This document shows, piece by piece, positions 7,231-16,107 of a stretch of 29,953 nucleotides of DNA. The position numbers were made by a program, and so were the translations under genes. The DNA is from WTJO01 sp965660165. Lineage in GTDB: Bacteria > Pseudomonadota > Alphaproteobacteria > Puniceispirillales > Puniceispirillaceae. The stretch lies in the NCBI GenBank assembly GCA_965660165.1, contig CBFHYU010000024.1, forward strand, positions 1 through 29,953, read 5' to 3'. The stretch's first letter is position 1; each line of letters starts with the position of its first letter. The notes below the pieces were generated by a model. That model was not told the origin of the DNA, searched no databases, and saw nothing but the letters and a program-made list of their open reading frames with translations.

Positions 7231-8865
7231 CTACATATTAGGATAGCTTGGCCCGCCGCCGCCCTCAGGGGTAACCCATCTGATATTCTGGGTTGGGTCT
7301 TTAATATCACAGGTCTTGCAATGGACACAATTCTGCGCATTTATCTGAAGGGCAGGGTTTTGACCATCTTCATCACGCACAATTTCATAAACGCCTGCCG
7401 GACAGTAACGCTGTTCAGGTGCATCATATAGCGCAAGATTATGGGTAATCGGCACTGAGCTATCCTTAAGGGTTAGATGTGCAGGCTGATTTTCTTCATG
7501 GTTTGTGCCAGACAGAAAGACTGATGAATTACGGTCAAAGCTAACCAGATTATCTGGTTTAGGATATTCGATTTTCGGCGCTTTATCTGCTGGTTTTAGA
7601 TTGGTATGGTCTGCATGATGGGCAAATGTCCATGGGGCACGACCTCTCAGAATATAGGTATCAATCGCAGCATAGCTGATGCCAGCCCACAGCCCCTTTG
7701 TGAAAGCAGGGCGAATATTTCTAACCTTATATAGTTCTTCCCACAACCATGAGCGTTCTATTTTTTCACCATAGCTAACAGCTTCATGGCGCGGATTATC
7801 TGAGGCTAGCTGGTCAAACACAGCTTCAGCGGCCAGCATACCTGATTTCATGGCTGTATGAGTGCCTTTGATTTTCGGCACATTCAAAAAGCCTGCGGTA
7901 CAGCCAACCAGACAGCCGCCCTGAAATGTCAATTTAGGGATAGACTGGAATCCGCCTTCATTAAGTGCGCGTGCGCCATACGATACACGTCTGCCACCTT
8001 CAAACACAGCTCTGACTTTTGGATGAGTCTTGAAACGCTGAAATTCCTCGAATGGTGATAAATGCGGATTGCTATAATCAAGTCCGACAACATAGCCTAC
8101 AGCTACCTGATTACCATTTAGATGATATAGAAATGAGCCGCCATAAGTATCAGTTGATAATGGCCAGCCAACAGAATGCCATACTGTACCAGGTTTTGAT
8201 TTTTCAGGCTCTATATCCCACAGCTCTTTGATGCCGATAGCATAGGTCTGTGGGTCTTTGCCTTCATTCAGGCCAAATGTTTCAAACAGCCCTTTTGTTA
8301 GATGGCCACGACATCCCTCAGCAAAAATCGTCTGGGTGCCGATAAGCTCCATACCAGCCATATAGCCATCTGTTTTCTCGCCATCTTTTCCGATGCCCAT
8401 ATCACCTGTTGCAACACCTCTGACAGCGCCATTCTCATCAAACAGAATTTCTGCAGCAGGAAAACCAGGATAGATTTCAACGCCCATCGCTTCTGCTTGT
8501 TCAGCAAGCCAGCGGCAAAAATTACCAAGCGAAATAATATAATTGCCATGATTATTCATCTGTGGCGGGGTTGGCAGCCCAATCGCGGAATGTTGTGTCA
8601 GAAAAACAAATTTATCCTGCGTAACAGGGGTATCTAGTGGGGCTGATTTTTCCTTCCAGTCAGGGATAAGCTCATGTAACGCGCGCGGCTCTAATACCGC
8701 ACCAGACAGGATATGTGCCCCAATCTCGCTTCCCTTTTCGATGAGGCACACAGACAAATCCTTGCCTGCGTCCGCTGCAAGCTGTTTGAGTCTGATAGCA
8801 GAAGACAGACCAGAAGGTCCCCCGCCCACAATCACCACATCAAATTCCATAGATTCGCGTTCCAT
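7231..8865 (-). CDS. Electron transfer flavoprotein-ubiquinone oxidoreductase
   Basis: This 544-residue enzyme passes electrons from reduced ETF to ubiquinone, linking fatty-acid and amino-acid oxidation to the respiratory chain at the inner membrane. The FAD-binding Rossmann motif is at residues 9-20 (FDVVIVGGGPSGL). The C-terminal [4Fe-4S] ligands are C488 (CPAGVYE), C513, C516 and C519 (NCVHCKTCDIKDPTQNI), and the protein ends in the typical GGGGPSYPNM. The ATG at 8865 is preceded by AGGTAGGGA at good spacing; a TTG at 8913 would add 16 unneeded residues. Neither ETF subunit gene is in the window. The TPR gene follows about 80 bases downstream on the same strand. Confidence 0.97.
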   Translation of the reverse strand: MERESMEFDVVIVGGGPSGLSSAIRLKQLAADAGKDLSVCLIEKGSEIGAHILSGAVLEPRALHELIPDWKEKSAPLDTPVTQDKFVFLTQHSAIGLPTPPQMNNHGNYIISLGNFCRWLAEQAEAMGVEIYPGFPAAEILFDENGAVRGVATGDMGIGKDGEKTDGYMAGMELIGTQTIFAEGCRGHLTKGLFETFGLNEGKDPQTYAIGIKELWDIEPEKSKPGTVWHSVGWPLSTDTYGGSFLYHLNGNQVAVGYVVGLDYSNPHLSPFEEFQRFKTHPKVRAVFEGGRRVSYGARALNEGGFQSIPKLTFQGGCLVGCTAGFLNVPKIKGTHTAMKSGMLAAEAVFDQLASDNPRHEAVSYGEKIERSWLWEELYKVRNIRPAFTKGLWAGISYAAIDTYILRGRAPWTFAHHADHTNLKPADKAPKIEYPKPDNLVSFDRNSSVFLSGTNHEENQPAHLTLKDSSVPITHNLALYDAPEQRYCPAGVYEIVRDEDGQNPALQINAQNCVHCKTCDIKDPTQNIRWVTPEGGGGPSYPNM

Positions 8866-9002
8866 ATTATTATCCCTACCTCTGATCAATGAAGCGTTTT
8901 TGCTATCTATCAATTATCTACTACACAGCGATGATGATCTGCACTAGATTGAAAGAAAGCTCTCATCCAGAAATGACAGATTATCCGTGACGTAAATTGA
9001 AC

Positions 9003-9809
9003 ATGCCAGACAGAAAATGTGATGACAATGCCAATTTTAGCAAAGCAGAGCTAGTTTCCGCGCTGCAGCAACAATATTATGCAGGAATTGACGTTGCGCT
9101 TGATGATACCCCGCTTAGCTTTGAAGCTGATAAGCTGTCCCAGCCCCCTACTACCCCAAACATGCCCCTGCCAATGCGTGAAGCACCTTCTGCACTTGCA
9201 GTATCATCCTCCAGAGCGGCAGATGATTTAGCTGGTTGTAGCACGTTGGAGCAGCTCAAAGATGCGCTTGCACATTTTGAGGGATGCGCGCTGAAAAAGA
9301 CAGCTAGTAATCTAGTATTTGCAGATGGTAACCAGCAGGCTGATGTGATGATTATTGGTGAAGCGCCCGGTGGAGATGAAGACAGGATGGGGCTTCCTTT
9401 TGTCGGGGCGGCTGGCCAGTTGCTAGATAAAATGCTGGTATCGATTGGGTTGCGGCGTTCAGATGTCTATATCACCAATATTCTGCCATGGCGACCGCCT
9501 GGAAATAGAACACCCTCACCAGAAGAAATGCAGATGCTAAAGCCGTTTTTACTGCGGCATATTGAATTGAAACAGCCCAAACTTATTCTGGCATTGGGGG
9601 GCAGCTCGGCAAAGCTATTGCTTGATACCAGCACAGGGATTATGAAATTGCGCGGAAAACTTGGGCGTATTACCACCCCAAATGGCACTGAAGTTACCGT
9701 ATTGCCAAGTTTGCATCCTGCATATCTGCTAAGGGCGCCTGCAATGAAAAAGCTGTCCTATCAGGACTTGCTGAAATTAAAATCGCTATTATCAGACGCC
9801 GTTAAATGA
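9003..9809 (+). CDS. Uracil-DNA glycosylase, family 4-like, with most Fe-S cysteines missing
   Basis: Positions below count from a TTG at 8997, giving 270 residues; the ATG at 9003 gives 268, and neither has a clear ribosome site. The C-terminal 180 residues match family 4/5 uracil-DNA glycosylases, which remove uracil from DNA: VMIIGEAPGGDEDRMGLPFVGAAG (119-140), ITNILPWRPPGNRTP (159-173) and SLHPAYLLR (238-246). Classic family 4 enzymes hold a [4Fe-4S] cluster with four Cys. Only C97 aligns here; the others fall on F94, W165 and about L181. I recall the PWRPPGNR form from other alphaproteobacteria, so this may be a clade property. The first 85 residues are a low-complexity Pro/Ser/Ala-rich extension of unknown role. 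Confidence 0.88.
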   Translation: MPDRKCDDNANFSKAELVSALQQQYYAGIDVALDDTPLSFEADKLSQPPTTPNMPLPMREAPSALAVSSSRAADDLAGCSTLEQLKDALAHFEGCALKKTASNLVFADGNQQADVMIIGEAPGGDEDRMGLPFVGAAGQLLDKMLVSIGLRRSDVYITNILPWRPPGNRTPSPEEMQMLKPFLLRHIELKQPKLILALGGSSAKLLLDTSTGIMKLRGKLGRITTPNGTEVTVLPSLHPAYLLRAPAMKKLSYQDLLKLKSLLSDAVK

Positions 9810-9854
9810 TATGAAATAGGGCGATTATCAGATGATGGCGAGCAAGGATGTGAT

Positions 9855-11630
9855 ATGCGAAAACTAGTTACGGGTATTATGGCCACAGGGTTCATGCTGG
9901 CATCTTTGGCCGTTCTGACAGCCCCATCTATGGCGCTAGATGAAGATAACTCAGCCTTTCTTGCGCCTGAGATATTAACAGATGCCGATGTAGCACGCTA
10001 TCAGCAGATTTTTTTGCTTCAGGAAAAAGCAGATATTGATGGGGCTGAAACCCTTATCAAACAGCTTGATAATGAATTGCTGATGGGTCATGTATTATCT
10101 CAGAAATATCTTCACCCTACCGCATGGCGCTCTTCATTTTCCGAGCTATCAACATGGCTTGAGCTATATAATGACCATCCTGCGGCCAGTCGGATAAAAT
10201 GGCTATCTGACAAGCGAAGGCCAAAGGGGGTGAAACCTGCTAAAGCGCCGAAACAAGGCTATCTTAATGGTGTTGGCCAATTACGCCCACAAGGGTTTCG
10301 TGCCAATATTCCTGAAAGCTATTCAGGCAGAGCATCGCCAAGGCGCACAGCAGAAATCGCTAGCCAGATTAGACGATCTATCAGACGTGGCCACCCGTCT
10401 GGTGGGCTTGAATATTTGAATAAACAAAGCAGTTTGCGCTATCTAACCAAGACAGAAGAAGCACATCTGCGCGGCGAGCTGGCACATGCATATTATATTT
10501 TTGGTGTTGATGATAAGGCCATAAGACAGGCAAAATATGCTATTGCCAGTGGTGGTGATAAAGCATGGATGGGATATTGGGCAGGCGGGCTAGCGGCATG
10601 GCGCTCAAAACAATTTGATCTAGCAAATTCATTTTTCACTAATCTGGTTGAATCAGATTCTGCCCCAGAGACGCTTCATGCAGGCGCAGCCTTTTGGGCG
10701 CATCGGCTAGCATTACGAGATGGCAAGCCAAAGCTGGCGGCGAAATATCTGCAAATCGCTGGACAGTATCATTTTACTTTTTATGGTGTGATGGCATTAC
10801 AGGCATCTGGCCAGTTTAATGAATTATCCTTTTCGCTACCATCATTTCATCCTGCCTTTATGGACTGGCTCAAAGGACAAAGAGGCGGCAGGCGTGCCTT
10901 TGGATTACTGCAAATTGGCAATTGGACTGAGGCTGAGCGTGAATTGCGGTATCTGCATGAAGAATGTCCTGAAATGCTAAAACCAAGCATGATCACATTT
11001 GCTGCTCATAATCACATGCCCTCATTGGCGTTCAGGCTGGCAGATCTGCATCGGCGTGAAACAGGTGAGGCCTATTTAGGGGCATTATATCCAGTACTTG
11101 ATCCTGTTTTTGACTATCATATTGATGAATCGCTGGTTCATGCGATTATCCGCAAGGAATCAGGTTTTTATCCTCTTGCACGAAGCCGCGCCAAAGCCGC
11201 AGGGCTGATGCAGCTTATGCCCGCCACTGCGGCCTTTATTGCAAATGACAGGCGTTACAGATCTAGCTGGAAGCACAGACTTCATAATCCGCATATCAAT
11301 CTGAAACTAGGTCAGGATTATATCGAACATCTGCTTGATGAGCCGATTATTGAAAATAATCTGATTAAATTGCTTGCCGCCTATAATGGCGGGCCTGGTA
11401 ATTTGAATAAATGGATGAAAAAGGTAGATCATGATGATGATATTTTCACCTTGCTTGAATCACTGCCTGCCAGAGAAACCCGAAATTATGTAAAAGGCGT
11501 TATCTCTTATCTATATATTTACCGCTTGCGCCTTCACCAGCACACACCAGAATTACAACAGCTATTAACAGGTGATGATACAAATAGCTGGCAAGCAGGC
11601 CAGCAAAGCTATCTTAGCATACAGAATTAA
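9855..11630 (+). CDS. Soluble lytic murein transglycosylase (Slt-like)
   Basis: This 591-residue periplasmic enzyme cleaves the MurNAc-GlcNAc bond of peptidoglycan with formation of anhydro-MurNAc. A signal peptide spans residues 1-27 with cleavage after PSMA. A long alpha-helical superhelical region (about 30-410) is followed by the SLT catalytic domain (about 420-570). The catalytic glutamate is E435 in IIRKESGFYPLARSRAKAAGLMQLMPATA, and AAYNGGPGNLNKWMKK and ETRNYVKGVISYLYIY complete the family signature. AGGA lies about 7 bases before the ATG. It is 45 bases after the uracil-DNA glycosylase gene and 25 bases before the moaB-like gene, so a common transcript is likely. Confidence 0.95.
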   Translation: MRKLVTGIMATGFMLASLAVLTAPSMALDEDNSAFLAPEILTDADVARYQQIFLLQEKADIDGAETLIKQLDNELLMGHVLSQKYLHPTAWRSSFSELSTWLELYNDHPAASRIKWLSDKRRPKGVKPAKAPKQGYLNGVGQLRPQGFRANIPESYSGRASPRRTAEIASQIRRSIRRGHPSGGLEYLNKQSSLRYLTKTEEAHLRGELAHAYYIFGVDDKAIRQAKYAIASGGDKAWMGYWAGGLAAWRSKQFDLANSFFTNLVESDSAPETLHAGAAFWAHRLALRDGKPKLAAKYLQIAGQYHFTFYGVMALQASGQFNELSFSLPSFHPAFMDWLKGQRGGRRAFGLLQIGNWTEAERELRYLHEECPEMLKPSMITFAAHNHMPSLAFRLADLHRRETGEAYLGALYPVLDPVFDYHIDESLVHAIIRKESGFYPLARSRAKAAGLMQLMPATAAFIANDRRYRSSWKHRLHNPHINLKLGQDYIEHLLDEPIIENNLIKLLAAYNGGPGNLNKWMKKVDHDDDIFTLLESLPARETRNYVKGVISYLYIYRLRLHQHTPELQQLLTGDDTNSWQAGQQSYLSIQN

Positions 11631-11655
11631 CCCCCCACTTAATTGAGGTATCCCC

Positions 11656-12216
11656 ATGTCTAGACTAGATGAAAGCCGCCCCTTTATCGCTGTAAATATC
11701 GCGGTGCTAACTGTCTCAGATACACGTTCGCTTGATGATGATAAATCAGGCGATTTGCTGGCAAGCAGGATTGAAGCGGCAGGCCATCATCTGACAGGCA
11801 GGCATATTGTCAAAGATGATAAGGATGCGATTAAAGCCACCCTGCTAACCTTTCTCCAGCAGTCAAATATTGACTGTGTTATTTCAACAGGCGGCACAGG
11901 GCTAACTGGCCGCGATGTCACTCCAGAGGCATTTCGTGAAATATTCGAGAAGGAAATAGAGGGCTTTGGTGAAATGTTCAGATATTTATCCTTTCAGAAA
12001 ATTGGCACTTCTACCCTACAAAGCCGCGCTGTTGCGGGGGTTGCGCGCGGTAAATATCTGTTTGCCTTACCTGGCTCGCCATCTGCTTGCAAAGATGCGT
12101 GGGATGATTTGCTGATCCATCAGCTAGATTACCGACACAGACCCTGTAATTTTGTGGAAATTATGCCACGCCTAATCGAAGATGGTGTTTCTGGCCGAAA
12201 TTCAGGCAAAATATAG
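11656..12216 (+). CDS. moaB: MoaB/Mog-like molybdopterin-binding protein
   Basis: The 186-residue protein is one MoCF-binding domain. NIAVLTVSDTRSLDDDKSGDLL opens the fold, and STGGTGLTGRDVTPEA (residues 77-92) is the molybdopterin/AMP-binding loop; FALPGSPSACKDAWD follows near residue 140. MoaB and Mog proteins adenylylate molybdopterin during molybdenum cofactor synthesis, though some MoaB members have lost activity. No other molybdenum cofactor gene is in the window, so the precise role is inferred from the family. GAGG lies 8 bases before the ATG. The gene is only 6 bases upstream of rnhB. Confidence 0.92.
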   Translation: MSRLDESRPFIAVNIAVLTVSDTRSLDDDKSGDLLASRIEAAGHHLTGRHIVKDDKDAIKATLLTFLQQSNIDCVISTGGTGLTGRDVTPEAFREIFEKEIEGFGEMFRYLSFQKIGTSTLQSRAVAGVARGKYLFALPGSPSACKDAWDDLLIHQLDYRHRPCNFVEIMPRLIEDGVSGRNSGKI

Positions 12217-12222
12217 CTCATC

Positions 12223-12870
12223 ATGGCAGAGCAGCCAGATTACCTGCGTGAAACAGAATATCGCCATATAGGCGCTGTCATTGGCGTTGATGAAGCAGGC
12301 AGAGGGCCATGGGCAGGGCCTGTTACCGCTGCCGCCTTCTGGATAAATCCTGCACAGCTTGCCCGCCTACCAGCATCCCTGACAGATTCTAAAAAACTTT
12401 CAAAATCACGGCATCAGAAATTGCGATCAGAGCTGGTAAATCCAGAATATGGGCATCAATTTTCGGTTCAGCATATCGCATCTGCCCAAATAGACGAGAT
12501 AGGCATTCTGCCAGCTACGTTTCTTGCAATGCAACGTGCAGTGGCCAGCCTGTCCAGAAGGCTAATTGACGAAAAACACCAGATAGCTCATATACTGGTT
12601 GATGGTAATGTATGTCCAGAGTTTGACTGGCCAGCCAGCACGATTATCAAGGGCGATAGCAAAAGCCTGTCAATTGCAGCCGCCTCTATCATTGCGAAAA
12701 CAGAACGTGATGCGCTGATGCAGGCGCTGGCTCGTGACTATCCTGACTATGGCTGGCAAAGGAATGCGGGATATGGCACAGCAGAACATCACACAGCTCT
12801 CAAAACAATAGGGGTAAGCCCGCATCACCGAAAATCTTATGCTCCGATAAAGGCACTTCTTCAGCCATAG
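12223..12870 (+). CDS. rnhB: Ribonuclease HII
   Basis: RNase HII cuts the RNA strand of RNA-DNA hybrids and removes single ribonucleotides from DNA. All four metal-binding acids can be seen: D23 and E24 in VIGVDEAGRGPWAGPV, D127 in HILVDGN and D145 in IIKGDSKSLSIAAASIIAK. The C-terminal GYGTAEHHTALKTIGVSPHHRKSYAPI is typical. Its 215 residues are normal length. It follows moaB after 6 bases and probably shares its transcript. A 219-base gap separates it from ccrM. Confidence 0.97.
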   Translation: MAEQPDYLRETEYRHIGAVIGVDEAGRGPWAGPVTAAAFWINPAQLARLPASLTDSKKLSKSRHQKLRSELVNPEYGHQFSVQHIASAQIDEIGILPATFLAMQRAVASLSRRLIDEKHQIAHILVDGNVCPEFDWPASTIIKGDSKSLSIAAASIIAKTERDALMQALARDYPDYGWQRNAGYGTAEHHTALKTIGVSPHHRKSYAPIKALLQP

Positions 12871-13050
12871 GCTGATAGCGATATTTAATGGCGGTGAGTG
12901 ATGCGAAACACCCCCTAACATATCGGGTTTTTCCATCGTTATCTTATTATCAGTGCTAGCAGGCACTACCAGATATTATGAGCGATAGCGCGTCAGCCAC
13001 AATATCTAGGTATTGCATTAAAAAGATCATATAAATTGTTGACTTTATTT

Positions 13051-13063
13051 GATTCTATGATTC
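13051..13063 (+). promoter_or_regulatory. Paired GANTC methylation sites upstream of ccrM
   Basis: Two GATTC sites (13051-13055 and 13059-13063) lie 27-39 bases before the ccrM start, within an AT-rich stretch. GANTC is the sequence that CcrM methylates. In Caulobacter the ccrM promoter region also carries GANTC sites whose methylation state affects expression, so autoregulation by methylation is plausible here. No confident -35/-10 pair could be fixed. Confidence 0.5.
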
Positions 13064-13089
13064 ATTCTTCGATATGTAAGCGAGGTTAA

Positions 13090-14190
13090 GTGAATAGCAA
13101 CATGGCTAAATCAGATAGAATCATCACGGGAAACTGCCTTGAGGAGCTGGCAAAATTGCCATCTGCTTCGGTGGATATGGTATTTGCAGACCCGCCGTAT
13201 AATCTGCAACTAGCAGGTCAGCTTACCCGTCCAGATCATACGATTGTGGATGCGGTTGATGATGCGTGGGATCAATTTGACAGCTTTGCCTCATATGATG
13301 CTTTTTCTAAGTCATGGCTAGCGGAATGTCGCCGAATTTTGAAGCCTGATGGCACGATTTGGGTGATTGGTAGCTATCATAATATTTTCAGAATAGGGAA
13401 GCAGATTCAGGATTTAGGTTTCTGGATGCTAAATGATATTATCTGGCGCAAATCAAATCCGATGCCGAATTTCAGAGGCAGACGCTTCACCAATGCGCAT
13501 GAAACCCTCATTTGGGCGTCTCATTCTGAATCCTCAAAATATACGTTTAATTATGAAGCTATGAAAGCGTTGAATGACGGGGTGCAAATGCGCTCTGACT
13601 GGCTGATTCCGCTATGCACGGGTGGTGAGCGGCTAAAAGATCAGGCTGGACAGAAAGCCCACCCTACTCAAAAGCCTGAAAATCTGTTGGCGAGGGTTAT
13701 TCTGGCAACGACGAAACGAGAAGATGTTGTGCTAGACCCGTTTTTTGGCACTGGCACAACAGGAGCAGTTGCCAAAAAGCTGGGAAGACATTTTATCGGC
13801 ATTGAACAGGATGCAGGCTATGCTAGCCTTGCAGCCCGCCGAATAAAGGCTGTCACGCCTGTCACAGATATGACAATTCTGGAAACCTCGCAAAAACGCA
13901 CTGAGCCACGTGTGCCGTTTGGCGCGCTTGTAGAAGGGGGTTTGCTGAATGTGGGTGATCAGCTTTTTGATTCTCGCAAGAAATTTTCGGCACGAATTAG
14001 AACAGATGCTAGCCTGATCACCAAAGATAGCCAGACAGGCTCAATTCATGGTCTTGGCGCTAGCCTGCAAAACCAGCCTTCCTGTAATGGCTGGCAATTC
14101 TGGTATGTGATGAAAGCTGGCAAAATGGTGTCGATTGACGAATTGCGGCAAAGCTATCGCAAACAGACAGCCTCACCATCAGCATCATAG
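13090..14190 (+). CDS. ccrM: CcrM-type DNA adenine methyltransferase (GANTC)
   Basis: This 366-residue beta-class N6-adenine methyltransferase would methylate GANTC, the cell-cycle mark of alphaproteobacteria. The catalytic DPPY lies early, in VDMVFADPPYNLQL (about residue 36). The family-specific run VDAVDDAWDQFDSF, WVIGSYHNIFRIG and NPMPNFRGRRFTNAHETLIWAS follows. The AdoMet motif DPFFGTGTTGAVAKKLGR is near residue 220. The last 90 residues form the C-terminal extension of CcrM (LVEGGLLNVGDQLFD... CNGWQFWYV), needed for DNA binding. The GTG at 13090 has GCGAGG upstream; an ATG at 13102 is an alternative. No restriction endonuclease accompanies it, in keeping with a solitary regulatory enzyme. 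Confidence 0.96.
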   Translation: MNSNMAKSDRIITGNCLEELAKLPSASVDMVFADPPYNLQLAGQLTRPDHTIVDAVDDAWDQFDSFASYDAFSKSWLAECRRILKPDGTIWVIGSYHNIFRIGKQIQDLGFWMLNDIIWRKSNPMPNFRGRRFTNAHETLIWASHSESSKYTFNYEAMKALNDGVQMRSDWLIPLCTGGERLKDQAGQKAHPTQKPENLLARVILATTKREDVVLDPFFGTGTTGAVAKKLGRHFIGIEQDAGYASLAARRIKAVTPVTDMTILETSQKRTEPRVPFGALVEGGLLNVGDQLFDSRKKFSARIRTDASLITKDSQTGSIHGLGASLQNQPSCNGWQFWYVMKAGKMVSIDELRQSYRKQTASPSAS

Positions 14191-15444
14191 CTATTTTGGG
14201 GCGATTACGGTTTTGGGTAATAGCACCAGCCCTAATCCAAGCAAGATCACGACAATCACCATACCTGCTCTTTCTGAGCCAAAGCCAAATACCAGCCATC
14301 CATAAATCAATGGCCCGATAAAACTAGTTGCTTTACCAGACAACATAAAGAGGCCAAACAGGCTGGCACGTTCTTCGGGCGGTGCGGCCACAGCGATATA
14401 GGTGCGTGCCGCTGATTGGCAGGGGCCGATAAACAGGCCTAGTGCCAGCCCCGCAAGCCAGAATAATGTGGCGGTGGGGGCAATGATACAGAGTGCGCCA
14501 AATAGAATCAGACAGAACAACGATATTCTGATCAGGCGTAAACTGCCTAATTTGTCATTAAGTGGCGCTGCGATAATCGCGCCAATACCTGCGGTGACAT
14601 TGAGTCCAATCGCAAATATCAAAATTTCCTGTTGTGAAAATTCGAAAATCTTTGCGGCATAAATACCGCCAAACGCAAATAAGGTGACTAGCCCGTCATT
14701 AAAGGCCATTCGTGCCAGCAAAAATCGCATCATGCCAGGAATTCGGAGAGCAATGTTTATGCTATTGAGGGTTTGTGCCAGCACCGAGCCAGCCGCATTT
14801 TGTTGGATTGCAGGCGGGTTGGGACAGGCAAGAAACAGTGGAAGTGAAAAGATAATTAGCCATAATCCTGCGATCACCATCGTGATTCGGATATGTTCAA
14901 GACTGTCCTCATTAAGCCCAAAAGGCGGCGATTGTGGTAAAATAAACAGGATAAGTACAGCCCCTAGCGCAAAAATGGCGCCAATATATCCAGCTCCCCA
15001 TCCAAAGCCAGATAGTTTGCCTGTTTGATGCGCAGGCACAAGGCTGGCAAGCCACGCATTATAGAAAATAAACGCAATTTCAACACAGAAAATAGAGATA
15101 GCAGACATGATTAGCGCATAGACTGCCCAGCTAGGGTCAGGCAATGCATACCATAATAGCATAGTCGCCCCTGCTCCAATTAGGCTTGAGACTATAAGCG
15201 CCTGTTTTATAATACCGTTCAAATCCGCTATTCTGCCTAAAAATGGGCTTGCCAGCCCAATCAGAAGCGTGGTGATAGCCACCATCTGTGACCAGTATAT
15301 ACTGCCCTGTTCAGGCATTATCTGGGTGGTAAAATAGACAGAAAAGATAAAGGTGGCATGCAATGTTGGCACAGGTGAAGATGCCCAGTCATACAGCATC
15401 CAGCTGATATTAGCTTTGCTAAAAATAGGAGGTGTATCAGCCAT
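14191..15444 (-). CDS. MFS transporter, UMF1 (Atg22-like) family
   Basis: This 417-residue integral inner-membrane protein has about twelve hydrophobic segments. The N-terminal WMLYDWASSPVPTLHATFIFSVYFT matches the WxLYDWANS signature of the UMF1/Atg22-like branch of the major facilitator superfamily, and LASPFLGRIADLNG is the MFS loop 2-3 motif. The substrate is unknown. The ATG at 15444 has an AGGAAC about 7 bases upstream. Its stop codon (14193-14191) abuts that of the convergent ccrM with no base between. It follows apt by 118 bases on the same strand. Confidence 0.88.
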   Translation of the reverse strand: MADTPPIFSKANISWMLYDWASSPVPTLHATFIFSVYFTTQIMPEQGSIYWSQMVAITTLLIGLASPFLGRIADLNGIIKQALIVSSLIGAGATMLLWYALPDPSWAVYALIMSAISIFCVEIAFIFYNAWLASLVPAHQTGKLSGFGWGAGYIGAIFALGAVLILFILPQSPPFGLNEDSLEHIRITMVIAGLWLIIFSLPLFLACPNPPAIQQNAAGSVLAQTLNSINIALRIPGMMRFLLARMAFNDGLVTLFAFGGIYAAKIFEFSQQEILIFAIGLNVTAGIGAIIAAPLNDKLGSLRLIRISLFCLILFGALCIIAPTATLFWLAGLALGLFIGPCQSAARTYIAVAAPPEERASLFGLFMLSGKATSFIGPLIYGWLVFGFGSERAGMVIVVILLGLGLVLLPKTVIAPK

Positions 15445-15562
15445 CTAGATGTTCCTATCCAGATCAGGCTTGTGTATCGGCTATTTTATAATACTGTCCT
15501 GAAAAATGGCTGATAATGCCCGATAATTATAGTTCGACATGCATATGTTGAATATTACTCTA

Positions 15563-16084
15563 TCAGAATTCATACTGTTGTAGGGCAGAAACACCGCATC
15601 CAAGCTTGTCCCGCCCGTTAAGTCCAGTAAGCTCAATCACGCATACAGCGCCTACTAATATGCCGCCAGCTTGTTCAATCAGCCTAGCGCCAGCTGTTAA
15701 GGTGCCGCCAGTTGCAAGCAGATCATCACATAGCACAATACGTTTATTTTTGATTGCCCTGCTAGCCTGAATGGATAATCGTGCCTCGCCATATTCAAGC
15801 GCATAGCTTGTTTCAATTACCTTACCAGGCAATTTACCAGCTTTTCTGATCATCACAGTGCCGCAGCCTAATGCCAGCGCAAGCGGCATTGAAAATAAAA
15901 AGCCTCGCGCATCAATGCCAGCAATAATATCAGGCTTATATGCGGCTGCCAGACTGACCATCTCATCAATCATGCTAGATAATGTATCTGCATCTTCTAG
16001 TGCTGGGCTAATATCATAAAAGGTGATGCCTTCTTTGGGGAAGCCTGGTGTTTTCGAGATATGTTCATCTAGATTCAACGTCAT
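15563..16084 (-). CDS. apt: Adenine phosphoribosyltransferase
   Basis: Apt salvages adenine to AMP using PRPP. The 173-residue protein shows FPKEGITFYDISPAL near the N-terminus, DIIAGIDARGFLFSMPLAL at 52-70, and the PRPP-binding loop RIVLCDDLLATGGTLTA at 115-131, with EYGEARLSIQ at 97-106 where the family has its EYG motif. Length is normal. The ATG at 16084 lies 23 bases after the glcB stop on the same strand, with only a weak ribosome site, so expression is probably tied to glcB. Confidence 0.96.
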   Translation of the reverse strand: MTLNLDEHISKTPGFPKEGITFYDISPALEDADTLSSMIDEMVSLAAAYKPDIIAGIDARGFLFSMPLALALGCGTVMIRKAGKLPGKVIETSYALEYGEARLSIQASRAIKNKRIVLCDDLLATGGTLTAGARLIEQAGGILVGAVCVIELTGLNGRDKLGCGVSALQQYEF

Positions 16085-16107
16085 ATTATCGTGCCAATTT
16101 ATCGAAA

